A DNA stretch of 16,270 bases from Thermoplasmata archaeon (GTDB lineage: Archaea; Thermoplasmatota; Thermoplasmata; Lutacidiplasmatales; UBA184). Below the pieces are notes generated by a model that was given only the letters and a program-made list of their open reading frames with translations, was not told where the DNA came from and did not search any database. Location: assembly GCA_021823085.1 (NCBI GenBank), contig JAKAPG010000017.1, forward strand, positions 1 through 16,270. The letters run 5' to 3'. A program made the translations under genes and the position numbers. Every line of letters begins with the position of its first letter. The stretch's first letter is position 1. Of the stretch, positions 1 to 6,616 are shown piece after piece.

Positions 1-450
1 GACGGCCGCGGTCCCGGCAACCGAGGCAAACGCGTCATCGAAGGCACCCGTGGCGCTCAGCCCCACTTCCTGGCACACGTCGGCCGACAATCCGGCGATC
101 TCCGTAGGGCCGGGTCGGGAACCCGCCGCCTTCGCCACCGCGCCGATGATCGCGGTGCTGACCGCGGACGAACTCTTGAGGCCCTGGGCCTCCGGCACCT
201 CGGAATCGATGTCCAAGCGAACGCGGGCCCGGGCGTCGGCGTACCGCCGGAGAGCGGCGCGCGCCGACCGATCGACCAAGGGGGTCAGGGAGCCCCGCAC
301 GACGCTCACGGTCGCCGAGGCGCGCTCTCGGTCGTCCACGAACGTCGCATCGACGCGGACCGGGATGCGGACCGCCGCGGCGGCGCCGACGCCCGTCGGC
401 AGCGCATTGACGAACGTGATCGCTCCGAACGTCTCGGTCACGCCGCGCAT
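1..450 (-). CDS. aroK: Archaeal shikimate kinase (GHMP family), N-terminal part
   Basis: This gene encodes the archaeal-type shikimate kinase, which phosphorylates shikimate to shikimate 3-phosphate with ATP. It belongs to the GHMP kinase fold and is unrelated to bacterial AroK. The first 150 residues are visible and the frame is open to the window edge, so the C-terminus is missing. Residues 86-96 read PEAQGLKSSSA, the GHMP phosphate-binding signature in its shikimate-kinase form, and TGAFDDA follows at about 134-140. The ATG at 450-448 lies inside the end of the upstream fused dehydroquinase/shikimate dehydrogenase gene (13-nt overlap). An AAGGAGG ribosome binding site lies just before it, which supports this start and translational coupling. 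It is the last visible gene of the shikimate operon. The overall assignment is secure; the symbol follows common usage for the archaeal enzyme. Confidence 0.93.
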   Translation of the reverse strand, partial: MRGVTETFGAITFVNALPTGVGAAAAVRIPVRVDATFVDDRERASATVSVVRGSLTPLVDRSARAALRRYADARARVRLDIDSEVPEAQGLKSSSAVSTAIIGAVAKAAGSRPGPTEIAGLSADVCQEVGLSATGAFDDAFASVAGTAAV

Positions 451-1940
451 CCGGCCTCCTTCATCGCTGCGTCGACAAGGTCGTCACGGGGCGGAACGCC
501 CCACCACCGCCGGTGCGTCTCCACCGCCTGATAGATGAGCAGGCGGCTGCCGTCCTCGTACGTCCCCCTTCGCGCCTCGACCTCGCTCCGCAGCTCGGGC
601 CGGTCCGGCCGGTAGACGAAATCGAGGAAGTACGTCCCGGCGCGGAGATGCTCGTGCCATGGGACCTCGAGGGTTCCTGCATCCGAGCGTCCCACCGGGG
701 TCGCCTGGACGATGAGCGATGCCGGGGAGTCCGGTTGTTCGGGGACGGTCGCGCCCAGGTCGTGGACGAGCGATCGGACCCGATGCCGGTCGCGCGCAAG
801 AATCTGCGCGCGGAGCCCCAAGCGGTCCGCGGCGATGATCGTCGCGCGCGCCGCGCCTCCACTTCCGAGGACGAGAAGGTCGGTGCCCGGCCAGGCACCC
901 GAGGCTCGAAGCTCCCGAAGGCGCCGTTCTACCGCGTCGACGTCGAAGTTGTCCGCGAACCAGCCCCCGCCCTCGTGGGTCAGCGTGTTCGCGCAACCGG
1001 CGGCACGGGCCGCGGGGCTCGCTCGGCTCGCGGCCCCCAGGGCCGCCGCCTTCCAAGGATGGGTGACGTTGAACCCCCCGAAACCGTCCTCGTGCAGCGG
1101 GCCGAGCACGTACTGAAGCTCCGTCTCGGAGAGGACGTCCAACGCGACGTAGAGGCCCGGCTCGCCCATGGCGTGGAACCAACGCATGTGGAGACGTGGG
1201 GAGGAGGAATGGGAGACCGGATGGCCCAGCACTCCGAACAGGCGGCCGTCGGTGCCGGCGGCCAGGTACCGCGCCAGCGCGTCGAACGGCGGCTGCGAAA
1301 GCTCTACCGGGGAGGCCATCGAGGTGAGGGGAGGTCCGGCGAAGACGGCGGGAAGGTCGAACGCGGCGGCCCGTGCACGGAGGATGGGTCCGGACGGACC
1401 GCTCGTGTGAACGATCCGTGACGGCGGTTCCGTCGAGGACCGAATCAGCAGCGGCCGGATCTCACGATAGAATCGATCCAGCGTGCCCGGGATGACGACC
1501 TTCGTCCACATCGATGGCGGAGCGATCGAGGACAGAACCTTCTCGATCTCGTCGAGCGATGGATCGCGAGCGAGATGGGTCGACACGATCCCTCGGGGCC
1601 CGGTCGCTTCGGACGCACGGTGAGCGACCAACGGTGCATCGTTCCGCGACTCGAGGTCGATGAACGAGAAGGGGAGCGAGAGCAGGCGACGGAGCACCTG
1701 CTCTCGCCGATCTCCGGCATCGTCCCCTTCGCCGCCCTCGGAGCGGGATCGATAGGTCGCCAGCAGCGGCACCGGGCTTGGGAAGAGTCCGTCGAGGCGA
1801 GCGAGCTCCGGCTCGGGAAGGCGATCCACACGGATCTCGGCGACCGTACCGGTCCCCGCGAGTTCCGGTAGGGCTCGGCGGAGGTCTTCGACCGAGCGCT
1901 CCGGACGGCTGACGATGATGAGAGGAGTGCTCGGCGTCAT
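438..1940 (-). CDS. aroDE: Fused 3-dehydroquinate dehydratase (type I) / shikimate dehydrogenase
   Basis: This 500-residue bifunctional enzyme would convert 3-dehydroquinate to 3-dehydroshikimate and reduce that to shikimate. Residues 1 to about 228 form the type I dehydratase: EIRVDRL at 35-41, TYRSRSEGG with the catalytic-type Glu68, STH with His122, and TKVVI with the Schiff-base Lys147. Residues about 231-500 form the dehydrogenase: SHSSSP at 243-248, NVTHPWK with catalytic Lys297, NFD at 331-333, the nucleotide-binding GSGGAARA at 359-366, TPVG at 414-417 and a terminal QAVETHRRWWG. The domain order matches the plant and chlamydial fusions. The ATG at 1940 overlaps the stop of dehydroquinate synthase II (ATGA); a longer open frame upstream is a shadow of that gene. 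In the dehydratase loop usually read SAPGQLS, this protein has ASPVELS, so the usual Gln appears to be Glu. Confidence 0.93.
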   Translation of the reverse strand: MTPSTPLIIVSRPERSVEDLRRALPELAGTGTVAEIRVDRLPEPELARLDGLFPSPVPLLATYRSRSEGGEGDDAGDRREQVLRRLLSLPFSFIDLESRNDAPLVAHRASEATGPRGIVSTHLARDPSLDEIEKVLSSIAPPSMWTKVVIPGTLDRFYREIRPLLIRSSTEPPSRIVHTSGPSGPILRARAAAFDLPAVFAGPPLTSMASPVELSQPPFDALARYLAAGTDGRLFGVLGHPVSHSSSPRLHMRWFHAMGEPGLYVALDVLSETELQYVLGPLHEDGFGGFNVTHPWKAAALGAASRASPAARAAGCANTLTHEGGGWFADNFDVDAVERRLRELRASGAWPGTDLLVLGSGGAARATIIAADRLGLRAQILARDRHRVRSLVHDLGATVPEQPDSPASLIVQATPVGRSDAGTLEVPWHEHLRAGTYFLDFVYRPDRPELRSEVEARRGTYEDGSRLLIYQAVETHRRWWGVPPRDDLVDAAMKEAGCAA

Positions 1941-2956
1941 CTCTCCCCGATGGTCTCGTTCACCGCCGCCCCCAGATGCCGCGCGGGGGGTAGTGCGACG
2001 GCGCGTGCGAGCGCACCCGGTGCGAGGTCCGTCGTCGCGACCGGCCCTTCCGTCGTCCCGAGCCGAACGGTCTCCGCCGCCTGCAGGAACGCGGTGTAGG
2101 TACGCGACCCGTGCTCGACCTCGACCAAGGTCATCGGCCGTCGCTCGATCTTGATCCGACCGACGCGCACGGCCCGCGTCGCCCCCTGCGGCCGTGCGAT
2201 GAGGATCGAGTCGCCGGCTTCGAGCTCGGAGAGATACCGCGTATCGCCGTTGGCGAGCAGCGTGTAGAGGTGGGCGGCTCCCGCGTTCACGCGGAACGGT
2301 CGTGCCCGCGTGTAGCGCGATCCGACCGCCTCGCTCAGGACGAGGACGAGCAGGGCGGCGGAGCTGCCGACCATCAGGCCCTCCTCGGCGTGGAGGATGG
2401 AGGTGGTGTCCACGATGACCCGGTCGCCCATGCCCGCGCTCGCAACGCGACGCACCCGCGCGGTGGTCCATGAGAGCGGGATCGCGGCGTGGTCGCTGAC
2501 GGCTTCCAATCGATCGAGCGCGTCCGGGGAATCGACCTCCACGATCACGGCGTCCGCACCGTGTTCGAGCGCCCCTAGGAACGACGGCACGTCCTCGATC
2601 CGGTCCGCAACCGCCCAGAGCGTCCCGGCCGCCCGTCGGGCGGCCACGAGGTTCTCGAGAGGGATCACTCGCTCGTGGCGCCAGCGCACCGCCACCGGCT
2701 CACCCAAACGAAGTCGCTGCGCGGCCGGTCCCGCGTCCTCAGGCCGGTCGACATGGACGAGCGGGATCGGCGCAGCTCGTCCCGGGATCCGGATGCCCTC
2801 GGGAAGGATTCGCACGTCCCTCTCGGACTCCTCCGCGCCGCCGGTCCCCGGGATCGCGAACCGCTCGAACCCTCGCCGAACGGCACGCGCACGGAGGTCG
2901 GACGCCTCCTTGGGCGTGGGGGAGGTGAGCGCGATGACGATCCGAGGGTCGGGCAT
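1937..2956 (-). CDS. aroB': 3-dehydroquinate synthase II (archaeal AroB')
   Basis: This 339-residue protein matches archaeal dehydroquinate synthase II, which performs NAD-dependent oxidative deamination and cyclisation of 2-amino-3,7-dideoxy-D-threo-hept-6-ulosonate to 3-dehydroquinate. It replaces bacterial AroB. Family blocks are present in order: GADAVIVEVD at 133-142, GMGDRVIVDTTSIL at 175-188, EEGLMVGSSA at 191-200, RPFRVNAGAAHLYTLL at 219-234, YLSELEAGDSILI at 241-253 and VGRIKIERRPMTLVEVE at 265-281. I chose the ATG at 2956 because MPDPRIVIALTS gives the expected first beta strand. An ATG nine codons upstream (2983) is possible but overlaps the ADTH synthase gene. Neither start has a clear Shine-Dalgarno sequence. 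The gene follows ADTH synthase by 13 nt and overlaps the next gene by 4 nt, so the order matches the pathway. Confidence 0.94.
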   Translation of the reverse strand: MPDPRIVIALTSPTPKEASDLRARAVRRGFERFAIPGTGGAEESERDVRILPEGIRIPGRAAPIPLVHVDRPEDAGPAAQRLRLGEPVAVRWRHERVIPLENLVAARRAAGTLWAVADRIEDVPSFLGALEHGADAVIVEVDSPDALDRLEAVSDHAAIPLSWTTARVRRVASAGMGDRVIVDTTSILHAEEGLMVGSSAALLVLVLSEAVGSRYTRARPFRVNAGAAHLYTLLANGDTRYLSELEAGDSILIARPQGATRAVRVGRIKIERRPMTLVEVEHGSRTYTAFLQAAETVRLGTTEGPVATTDLAPGALARAVALPPARHLGAAVNETIGER

Positions 2957-2969
2957 GGGGAGGGTCCCG

Positions 2970-3722
2970 CTACGATCCTCCATGGAGCAGCGAGGCGACC
3001 TCGCGAGCGAGCGGCCCCATCGGACGGCGTTGGAAGAGGTTCCGCCCGATGCAGATGCCGGCCGCGCGAGCCTCGACCGTCTCGCGAACGAGACGGAGGA
3101 CCTCCGTGTCCTGATCGAGGCGCGCTCCCCCACCGAGCAAGAGAGGGACCGGCGTCGTCCGGACGAGGCGTCGGTACTCCTCGAGCGAGCCGGGATAGCC
3201 GGTCTTCACGATGTCCGCGCCCGTGTCGGCCGAAGCGCGGCACGCGTGGCGGATTTCATCCGGCGTGCCGCCGCCCGGCTTCTTGACGTAGGTCATGCAC
3301 ATGAGCGGGAGACCGATCGATCGACACTGATCGGCGGCGATCCCGAGAGAGCGGAGCATCTCCCCCTCCTCGGGGACGCCGAAATTGACCTGGATCGAGA
3401 GAAGATCGGCTCCGAGCGCGACCGCCTCCTCGGCGGTTCCCACGAGGACCTTGACGTTGGAGTTCGGCGCCAGGCTGGTCGAGGCAGAAACGTGGATGCC
3501 CAGCAAGGTCGAGGGACGAAGGATAGGGACCAGCGGTCCGACGGCTCCCTTCGTGACGATGATCATGTCGAGGCCCGCGTCCTGCAGGTCCTTCACGAGA
3601 GCCGGGGCGTCCTCCAATCCGTCGATCGGTCCCATGGACACCGAGTGGTCGAGAGGGACCGAGAAGAGGCGGTGCTCTTCGCCCGGGAATACTCGTTTCA
3701 GTCGGATTGCTTTTCCGTACAT
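2970..3722 (-). CDS. aroA': 2-amino-3,7-dideoxy-D-threo-hept-6-ulosonate (ADTH) synthase
   Basis: This 250-residue class I (DhnA/FbaB-like) aldolase is predicted to make ADTH from L-aspartate semialdehyde and 6-deoxy-5-ketofructose 1-phosphate, the first step of the archaeal shikimate route that bypasses DAHP. Visible motifs are RLKRVF at 7-12, the PLDHSVSMGP segment with Asp25, MTYVKK with Tyr145, and DIVKTGYPG with the Schiff-base Lys173. Motif order and length fit the family. A fructose-bisphosphate aldolase role is the main alternative, but a dehydroquinate synthase II gene directly downstream argues strongly for ADTH synthase. The ATG at 3722 is preceded by GGAAAGAGGT, which serves as the ribosome binding site. 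It is the first structural gene of the operon, behind an unusual leader of about 165 nt (see the leader features). Confidence 0.92.
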   Translation of the reverse strand: MYGKAIRLKRVFPGEEHRLFSVPLDHSVSMGPIDGLEDAPALVKDLQDAGLDMIIVTKGAVGPLVPILRPSTLLGIHVSASTSLAPNSNVKVLVGTAEEAVALGADLLSIQVNFGVPEEGEMLRSLGIAADQCRSIGLPLMCMTYVKKPGGGTPDEIRHACRASADTGADIVKTGYPGSLEEYRRLVRTTPVPLLLGGGARLDQDTEVLRLVRETVEARAAGICIGRNLFQRRPMGPLAREVASLLHGGS

Positions 3723-3726
3723 GCTA

Positions 3727-3749
3727 CCTCTTTCCTTCTACGGAAGAGG
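3727..3749 (-). promoter_or_regulatory. Hairpin covering the ADTH synthase ribosome binding site
   Basis: On the minus-strand RNA the arms CCUCUUCC and GGAAAGAGG pair with one bulged A around the six-base loop GUAGAA. The right arm is the ribosome binding site of the gene starting at 3722, so the fold would hide it. The pairing is seen in the sequence; a regulatory role is inferred. Confidence 0.4.
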
Positions 3750-3789
3750 AAAACGACCGGAGGCGGACCCCGATGCGGAGATCCACAAT

Positions 3790-3814
3790 GGGAGGCGCCC
3801 TCCGGGCGCTTCCC
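3790..3814 (-). promoter_or_regulatory. Strong hairpin just after the Trp-containing leader ORF
   Basis: The minus-strand RNA forms GGGA, then an A-C mismatch, then GCGCCC, a GGA loop, GGGCGC and UCCC. This is ten pairs with one mismatch. It starts two bases after the stop codon of the leader ORF. A competing smaller pairing, CUCU with AGAG (3825-3814), spans the second Trp codon and the stop and shares a base with this hairpin. Mutually exclusive folds of this kind are typical of attenuators; function is inferred. Confidence 0.4.
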
Positions 3815-3816
3815 TC

Positions 3817-3888
3817 TCACCAGAGCCAGAGCACGGCCGCCCGGCGCGCGACAGACCCTTGGGCCCGGACGCTCGGCATGACGACCAT
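3817..3888 (-). CDS. Putative leader peptide with Trp codons (ends Trp-Leu-Trp)
   Basis: This is a 23-codon ORF in the leader of the shikimate operon. It opens with ATG at 3888, has a second in-frame ATG at 3879, and its last five residues are VLWLW before TGA. Two UGG codons in the last four positions stand out, because Trp is scarce elsewhere in the operon. The ATG lies 26 nt downstream of the centre of a TATA-like box, so the mRNA could start at or next to it and be translated leaderless. The stop codon abuts a strong hairpin, and a second hairpin covers the ribosome binding site of the first enzyme gene. By analogy with bacterial trp leaders, I infer a sensor of charged tRNA-Trp. A chance ORF in GC-rich DNA is the main alternative. 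Confidence 0.35.
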   Translation of the reverse strand: MVVMPSVRAQGSVARRAAVLWLW

Positions 3889-3910
3889 CGACCCCCCCAC
3901 TTCCAGCGGG

Positions 3911-3918
3911 TATTAATG
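3911..3918 (-). promoter_or_regulatory. TATA-like box for the shikimate operon
   Basis: On the minus strand the sequence reads CATTAATA, the only AT-rich octamer between the first enzyme gene and the dnaK promoter that reads well in this direction. Transcription would begin near 3888, giving a leader of about 165 nt before the ADTH synthase start. The position is inferred from archaeal promoter spacing. Confidence 0.4.
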
Positions 3919-4022
3919 CCTGAGCGCTAAGGCTCCGGGGGATGCGAGGTGAGGCGGCGGGTCGGTCTATCGGTGGCTGGCGCCCCCTTCGGCCCACGCC
4001 TTCGAGAGCGGGGCATGATACG

Positions 4023-4030
4023 TTTTTATA
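4023..4030 (+). promoter_or_regulatory. TATA box of dnaK
   Basis: TTTTTATA is the strongest TATA-like sequence in the window. Standard archaeal spacing places the transcript start near 4053, about 50 nt before the dnaK ATG. The untranslated region contains a GGG/CCC hairpin at about 4058-4076. I saw no CIRCE element or clear heat-shock operator. Between this box and about 3931 I see no gene or obvious site. Confidence 0.6.
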
Positions 4031-4103
4031 GTAACGCTTTCTTCCTAATCGCGGATTCCGGGAGGGCGTGCCCCGGGCGCGTGCCGAACGGAGAGGAATA
4101 CCG

Positions 4104-6017
4104 ATGGCAAAAATCATAGGAATCGATCTCGGAACGAGCAACTCGGCGGCGGCGGTTCTGGAAGGAGGACGTCCGGTCATCATCCCGAGCGCGGAGGGCA
4201 CGACCGTCGGAGGCGGAAAGGCGTTCCCCTCCTACGTGGCGTTCACGAAGGACGGCCAACTCGTCGTGGGCGAGCCCGCCCGCCGCCAGGCGATCTCCAA
4301 CTCCGAGGGCACCGTCACGGCGTTCAAGCGGAAGATGGGTACGGACTACAAGTACCGCCTGCAAGGAAAGGAGTACACTCCCCAGCAACTCTCCGCCTTC
4401 CTTCTTCAGAAGATCAAGCGCGACGCCGAGGCCTTCCTCGGGGACAAGGTCGAGAAGGCGGTCATCACCTGCCCCGCCTACTTCAACGACAACCAGCGCC
4501 AGGCGACCAAGGACGCGGGAAAGATCGCCGGCCTCGACGTCGTTCGGATCATCAACGAACCGACCGCCGCGAGCCTCGCCTACGGTCTCGATAAGGCGGG
4601 GAAGACGCAGAAGATCCTCGTCTTCGATCTGGGCGGAGGGACGCTGGACGTCACGATCATGGACTTTGGCGAAGGAGTCTTCGAAGTCCTTTCCACGAGC
4701 GGCGACACGCAGCTCGGCGGCACCGACATGGACAATGCGATCACCGACTGGATCGTCGCCGAGTTCCGGAAGGAGAGCGGGATCGACGTGCGGAACGACA
4801 AGATGGCGATGCAGCGCATCCGCGACGCGGCCGAGAAGGCGAAGATCGAGCTCTCCTCGACGCTGGAGACCCAACTCAACCTCCCCTTCCTGAGCGCGAC
4901 GCAGGAAGGTCCGAAGCATCTCGCGCTCACCTTGAGCCGCGCGAAGATCGAAGAGCTCCTGCGGCCGATCGTCGATCGCTGTCGGATTCCGGTCGAGCAG
5001 GCGATCAAGGACGCGAAGCTCGCGAAGAACCAGATCGACCGGATCGTGCTCGTGGGAGGACCGACGCGCATGCCCATGGTGCAGAAGTTCCTCGAGAGCG
5101 AGATCGGTCGCCCGATCGAGCGCGGGGTCGACCCGATGGAGTGCGTCGCGATGGGCGCAGCGATCCAGGGTGGGGTCCTGGCCGGCGAAGTGAAGGATAT
5201 CCTGCTCCTCGACGTCACCCCGCTGTCGCTCGGACTCAAGACCCTCGGCGGGGTCTTCACTCGTCTCATCGATCGCAACACGACGATCCCGACCCGCAAA
5301 AGCCAGGTCTTCACGACGCCGTCCGACAACCAATCGACCGTCGAGATCGAGGTCTATCAGGGCGAGCGCCCCCTCGCCGAAGACAATGTGAAGCTCGGCA
5401 GCTTCCTCTTGACCGGGATCCCTCCGGCGCCGCGCGGGACCCCGCAGATCGAGGTCTCGTTCGACATCGATGCGAACGGGATCCTGAACGTCTCGGCCAA
5501 GGATCAGGGCACCGGGCGCAAGCAGGGAATCACGATCAGCGCCTCCAACAAGCTCTCCAAGGACGAGATCGACCGAATGGTCAAGCAAGCCGAACAGTTC
5601 GCGGACCAGGACCGGGAGCGGGCCGCGATGGTCGAGGTCCGCAACCGGGGCGAGACGCTCGCCTACGAGGCAGAGCGGCTGCTCACCGACCAAAAGGACA
5701 AAATCCCCGAGGGCGATGCGAGCGGCGTTCGAGCGAAGGTCGAGAGCCTGCGGGAGACTCTCCGATCGACGAACTCGACCAAAGAGCAGATCGAGGCGAA
5801 GACCGAAGAGCTTACTCAGTCCCTCCACGCGGTCTCCCAGCGCCTATACTCACAAACGGCGACCCCGCCGCCCGGAGCCACGGGCGGAGCCCCTCCGACC
5901 TCGGAGACGCCCACCGAAGCCCCTTCGTCGGGCGAAACCCCGCCGGAGAACGGGGCCGTCGACGCCGACTTCAAGGTCGTCGATCCGAAGGTCGGGGACC
6001 CGGGCGGCTCGTCCTAG
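4104..6017 (+). CDS. dnaK: Molecular chaperone DnaK (Hsp70)
   Basis: This 637-residue ATP-dependent Hsp70 binds exposed hydrophobic segments of unfolded proteins in cycles driven by DnaJ and GrpE. The nucleotide-binding domain (1 to about 364) shows GIDLGTSNS at 6-14 and VFDLGGGTLD at 173-182. The linker DILLLDVTPLS (365-375) leads to the substrate-binding domain. A Pro/Thr/Ser/Glu-rich tail ends in VDADFKVVD plus a short Gly-rich extension. The segment FKRKMGTDYKYRLQGKEYTP lacks the roughly 25-residue insertion of proteobacterial DnaK, as in Gram-positive and archaeal forms. The ATG at 4104 has GGAGAGG upstream; an earlier in-frame ATG (4068) adds 12 unlikely residues. Archaeal dnaK is thought to be of bacterial origin. 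No grpE or dnaJ lies beside it here, and the 600-codon open frame on the opposite strand is a shadow. Confidence 0.97.
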   Translation: MAKIIGIDLGTSNSAAAVLEGGRPVIIPSAEGTTVGGGKAFPSYVAFTKDGQLVVGEPARRQAISNSEGTVTAFKRKMGTDYKYRLQGKEYTPQQLSAFLLQKIKRDAEAFLGDKVEKAVITCPAYFNDNQRQATKDAGKIAGLDVVRIINEPTAASLAYGLDKAGKTQKILVFDLGGGTLDVTIMDFGEGVFEVLSTSGDTQLGGTDMDNAITDWIVAEFRKESGIDVRNDKMAMQRIRDAAEKAKIELSSTLETQLNLPFLSATQEGPKHLALTLSRAKIEELLRPIVDRCRIPVEQAIKDAKLAKNQIDRIVLVGGPTRMPMVQKFLESEIGRPIERGVDPMECVAMGAAIQGGVLAGEVKDILLLDVTPLSLGLKTLGGVFTRLIDRNTTIPTRKSQVFTTPSDNQSTVEIEVYQGERPLAEDNVKLGSFLLTGIPPAPRGTPQIEVSFDIDANGILNVSAKDQGTGRKQGITISASNKLSKDEIDRMVKQAEQFADQDRERAAMVEVRNRGETLAYEAERLLTDQKDKIPEGDASGVRAKVESLRETLRSTNSTKEQIEAKTEELTQSLHAVSQRLYSQTATPPPGATGGAPPTSETPTEAPSSGETPPENGAVDADFKVVDPKVGDPGGSS

Positions 6018-6044
6018 ACGCGAGTCCATACTCAGCGTCCCCGG

Positions 6045-6059
6045 CTCCGCGTCGCGGAG
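6045..6059. terminator. Hairpin downstream of dnaK
   Basis: CTCCGC and GCGGAG form a perfect 6-bp stem with a GTC loop, starting 28 bases after the dnaK stop. No T-run follows, so a role in termination or 3'-end stability is only a suggestion. Confidence 0.25.
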
Positions 6060-6077
6060 ACGCGCTCGGCCACCGCC

Positions 6078-6097
6078 GCGCTCATTTAGTGGAGCGC
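6078..6097. promoter_or_regulatory. Inverted repeat between dnaK and the YbhB-family gene
   Basis: GCGCTC and GAGCGC are perfect inverted 6-mers around ATTTAGTG, the only AT-rich spot in this gap. The loop could be a weak TATA element for the gene starting at 6142, giving a leader of about 29 nt, with the arms acting as an operator. It could instead be a second 3' hairpin of dnaK. Confidence 0.25.
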
Positions 6098-6141
6098 CCT
6101 GGCCCGGTCCGGCTCCGCCTGCGGCGAGCGGAAGGAGAGCG

Positions 6142-6606
6142 ATGGTCCTCAGCATCCGGACCCCGGCGTGGAAGAACGGTGAGCGGATCCCGACCAGGTT
6201 CACGGCGGACGGGCCCGACATCTCCCCGAGGTTCGAGTTCGGCGGGGTGCCGGTCGGGACCCGGGCGTTCGCGTTGATCTGCGATGACCCGGACGCGCCC
6301 GTGGGAACGTGGGTCCACTGGGTCTTGTACGACATCCCCGGCACGGCCCGAAGTCTGGCCGAGGGAGTTCCGGCCGATCCGCGGCTTGCGGACGGCAGCC
6401 GGCACGGGAAGAACAGCTGGAAGAAGTACGGGTACGGCGGCCCGTCTCCGCCCCCCGGCAAGCCGCATCGCTACTTCTTCCGGCTCTACGCGCTGCGCGA
6501 GCCGCTCGGGGCGGAGCCGGGGCTGACGGCCGCGCAGGCTGAGTCGCTCGCCAAATCGAGGGCGATCGAGTCGGCACAGTATCTCGGGACGTACGGCCGC
6601 GCCTGA
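6142..6606 (+). CDS. YbhB/YbcL (PEBP, Raf kinase inhibitor-like) family protein
   Basis: This 154-residue protein belongs to the phosphatidylethanolamine-binding-protein family, in its bacterial and archaeal YbhB form. Family hallmarks are CDDPDAPVGTWVHWVLYDIP at 48-66 (the DPDAP and HW ligand-pocket residues), GKNSWKKYGYGGPSPP at 89-104 and HRYFFRLYAL at 109-118. The length is typical and there is no signal peptide, so it should be cytosolic. The biological role of prokaryotic members is not settled; small anionic ligands are suggested by the conserved pocket. The ATG at 6142 has a good AAGGAG ribosome binding site at 6132-6137. It follows dnaK by 124 nt with hairpins in between, so co-transcription is uncertain. 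Confidence 0.93.
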   Translation: MVLSIRTPAWKNGERIPTRFTADGPDISPRFEFGGVPVGTRAFALICDDPDAPVGTWVHWVLYDIPGTARSLAEGVPADPRLADGSRHGKNSWKKYGYGGPSPPPGKPHRYFFRLYALREPLGAEPGLTAAQAESLAKSRAIESAQYLGTYGRA

Positions 6607-6616
6607 GGGCCTTCGC

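Noticed and set aside
1..538. Plus-strand frame opposite shikimate kinase
   Set aside because: The minus strand encodes the GHMP shikimate kinase signature; the plus frame has no domain and an Ala/Thr/Arg-biased composition.
3878..3922. Possible C/D box small RNA (AUGACGA ... CUGA) on the plus strand
   Set aside because: The C box is imperfect, there is no internal C'/D' pair, and no terminal stem is visible.
3922..3930. GAGCGCTAA near the shikimate/dnaK intergenic region, resembling half of a CIRCE element
   Set aside because: It has one mismatch, no matching left half nine bases away, and lies about 100 bp upstream of the dnaK TATA box.
4026..5828. 600-codon open frame on the minus strand opposite dnaK
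   Set aside because: It mirrors the codon pattern of dnaK, is dominated by Arg/Asp/Leu with no recognisable domain, and has no promoter. Long antisense frames opposite dnaK are a known artefact in GC-rich DNA.
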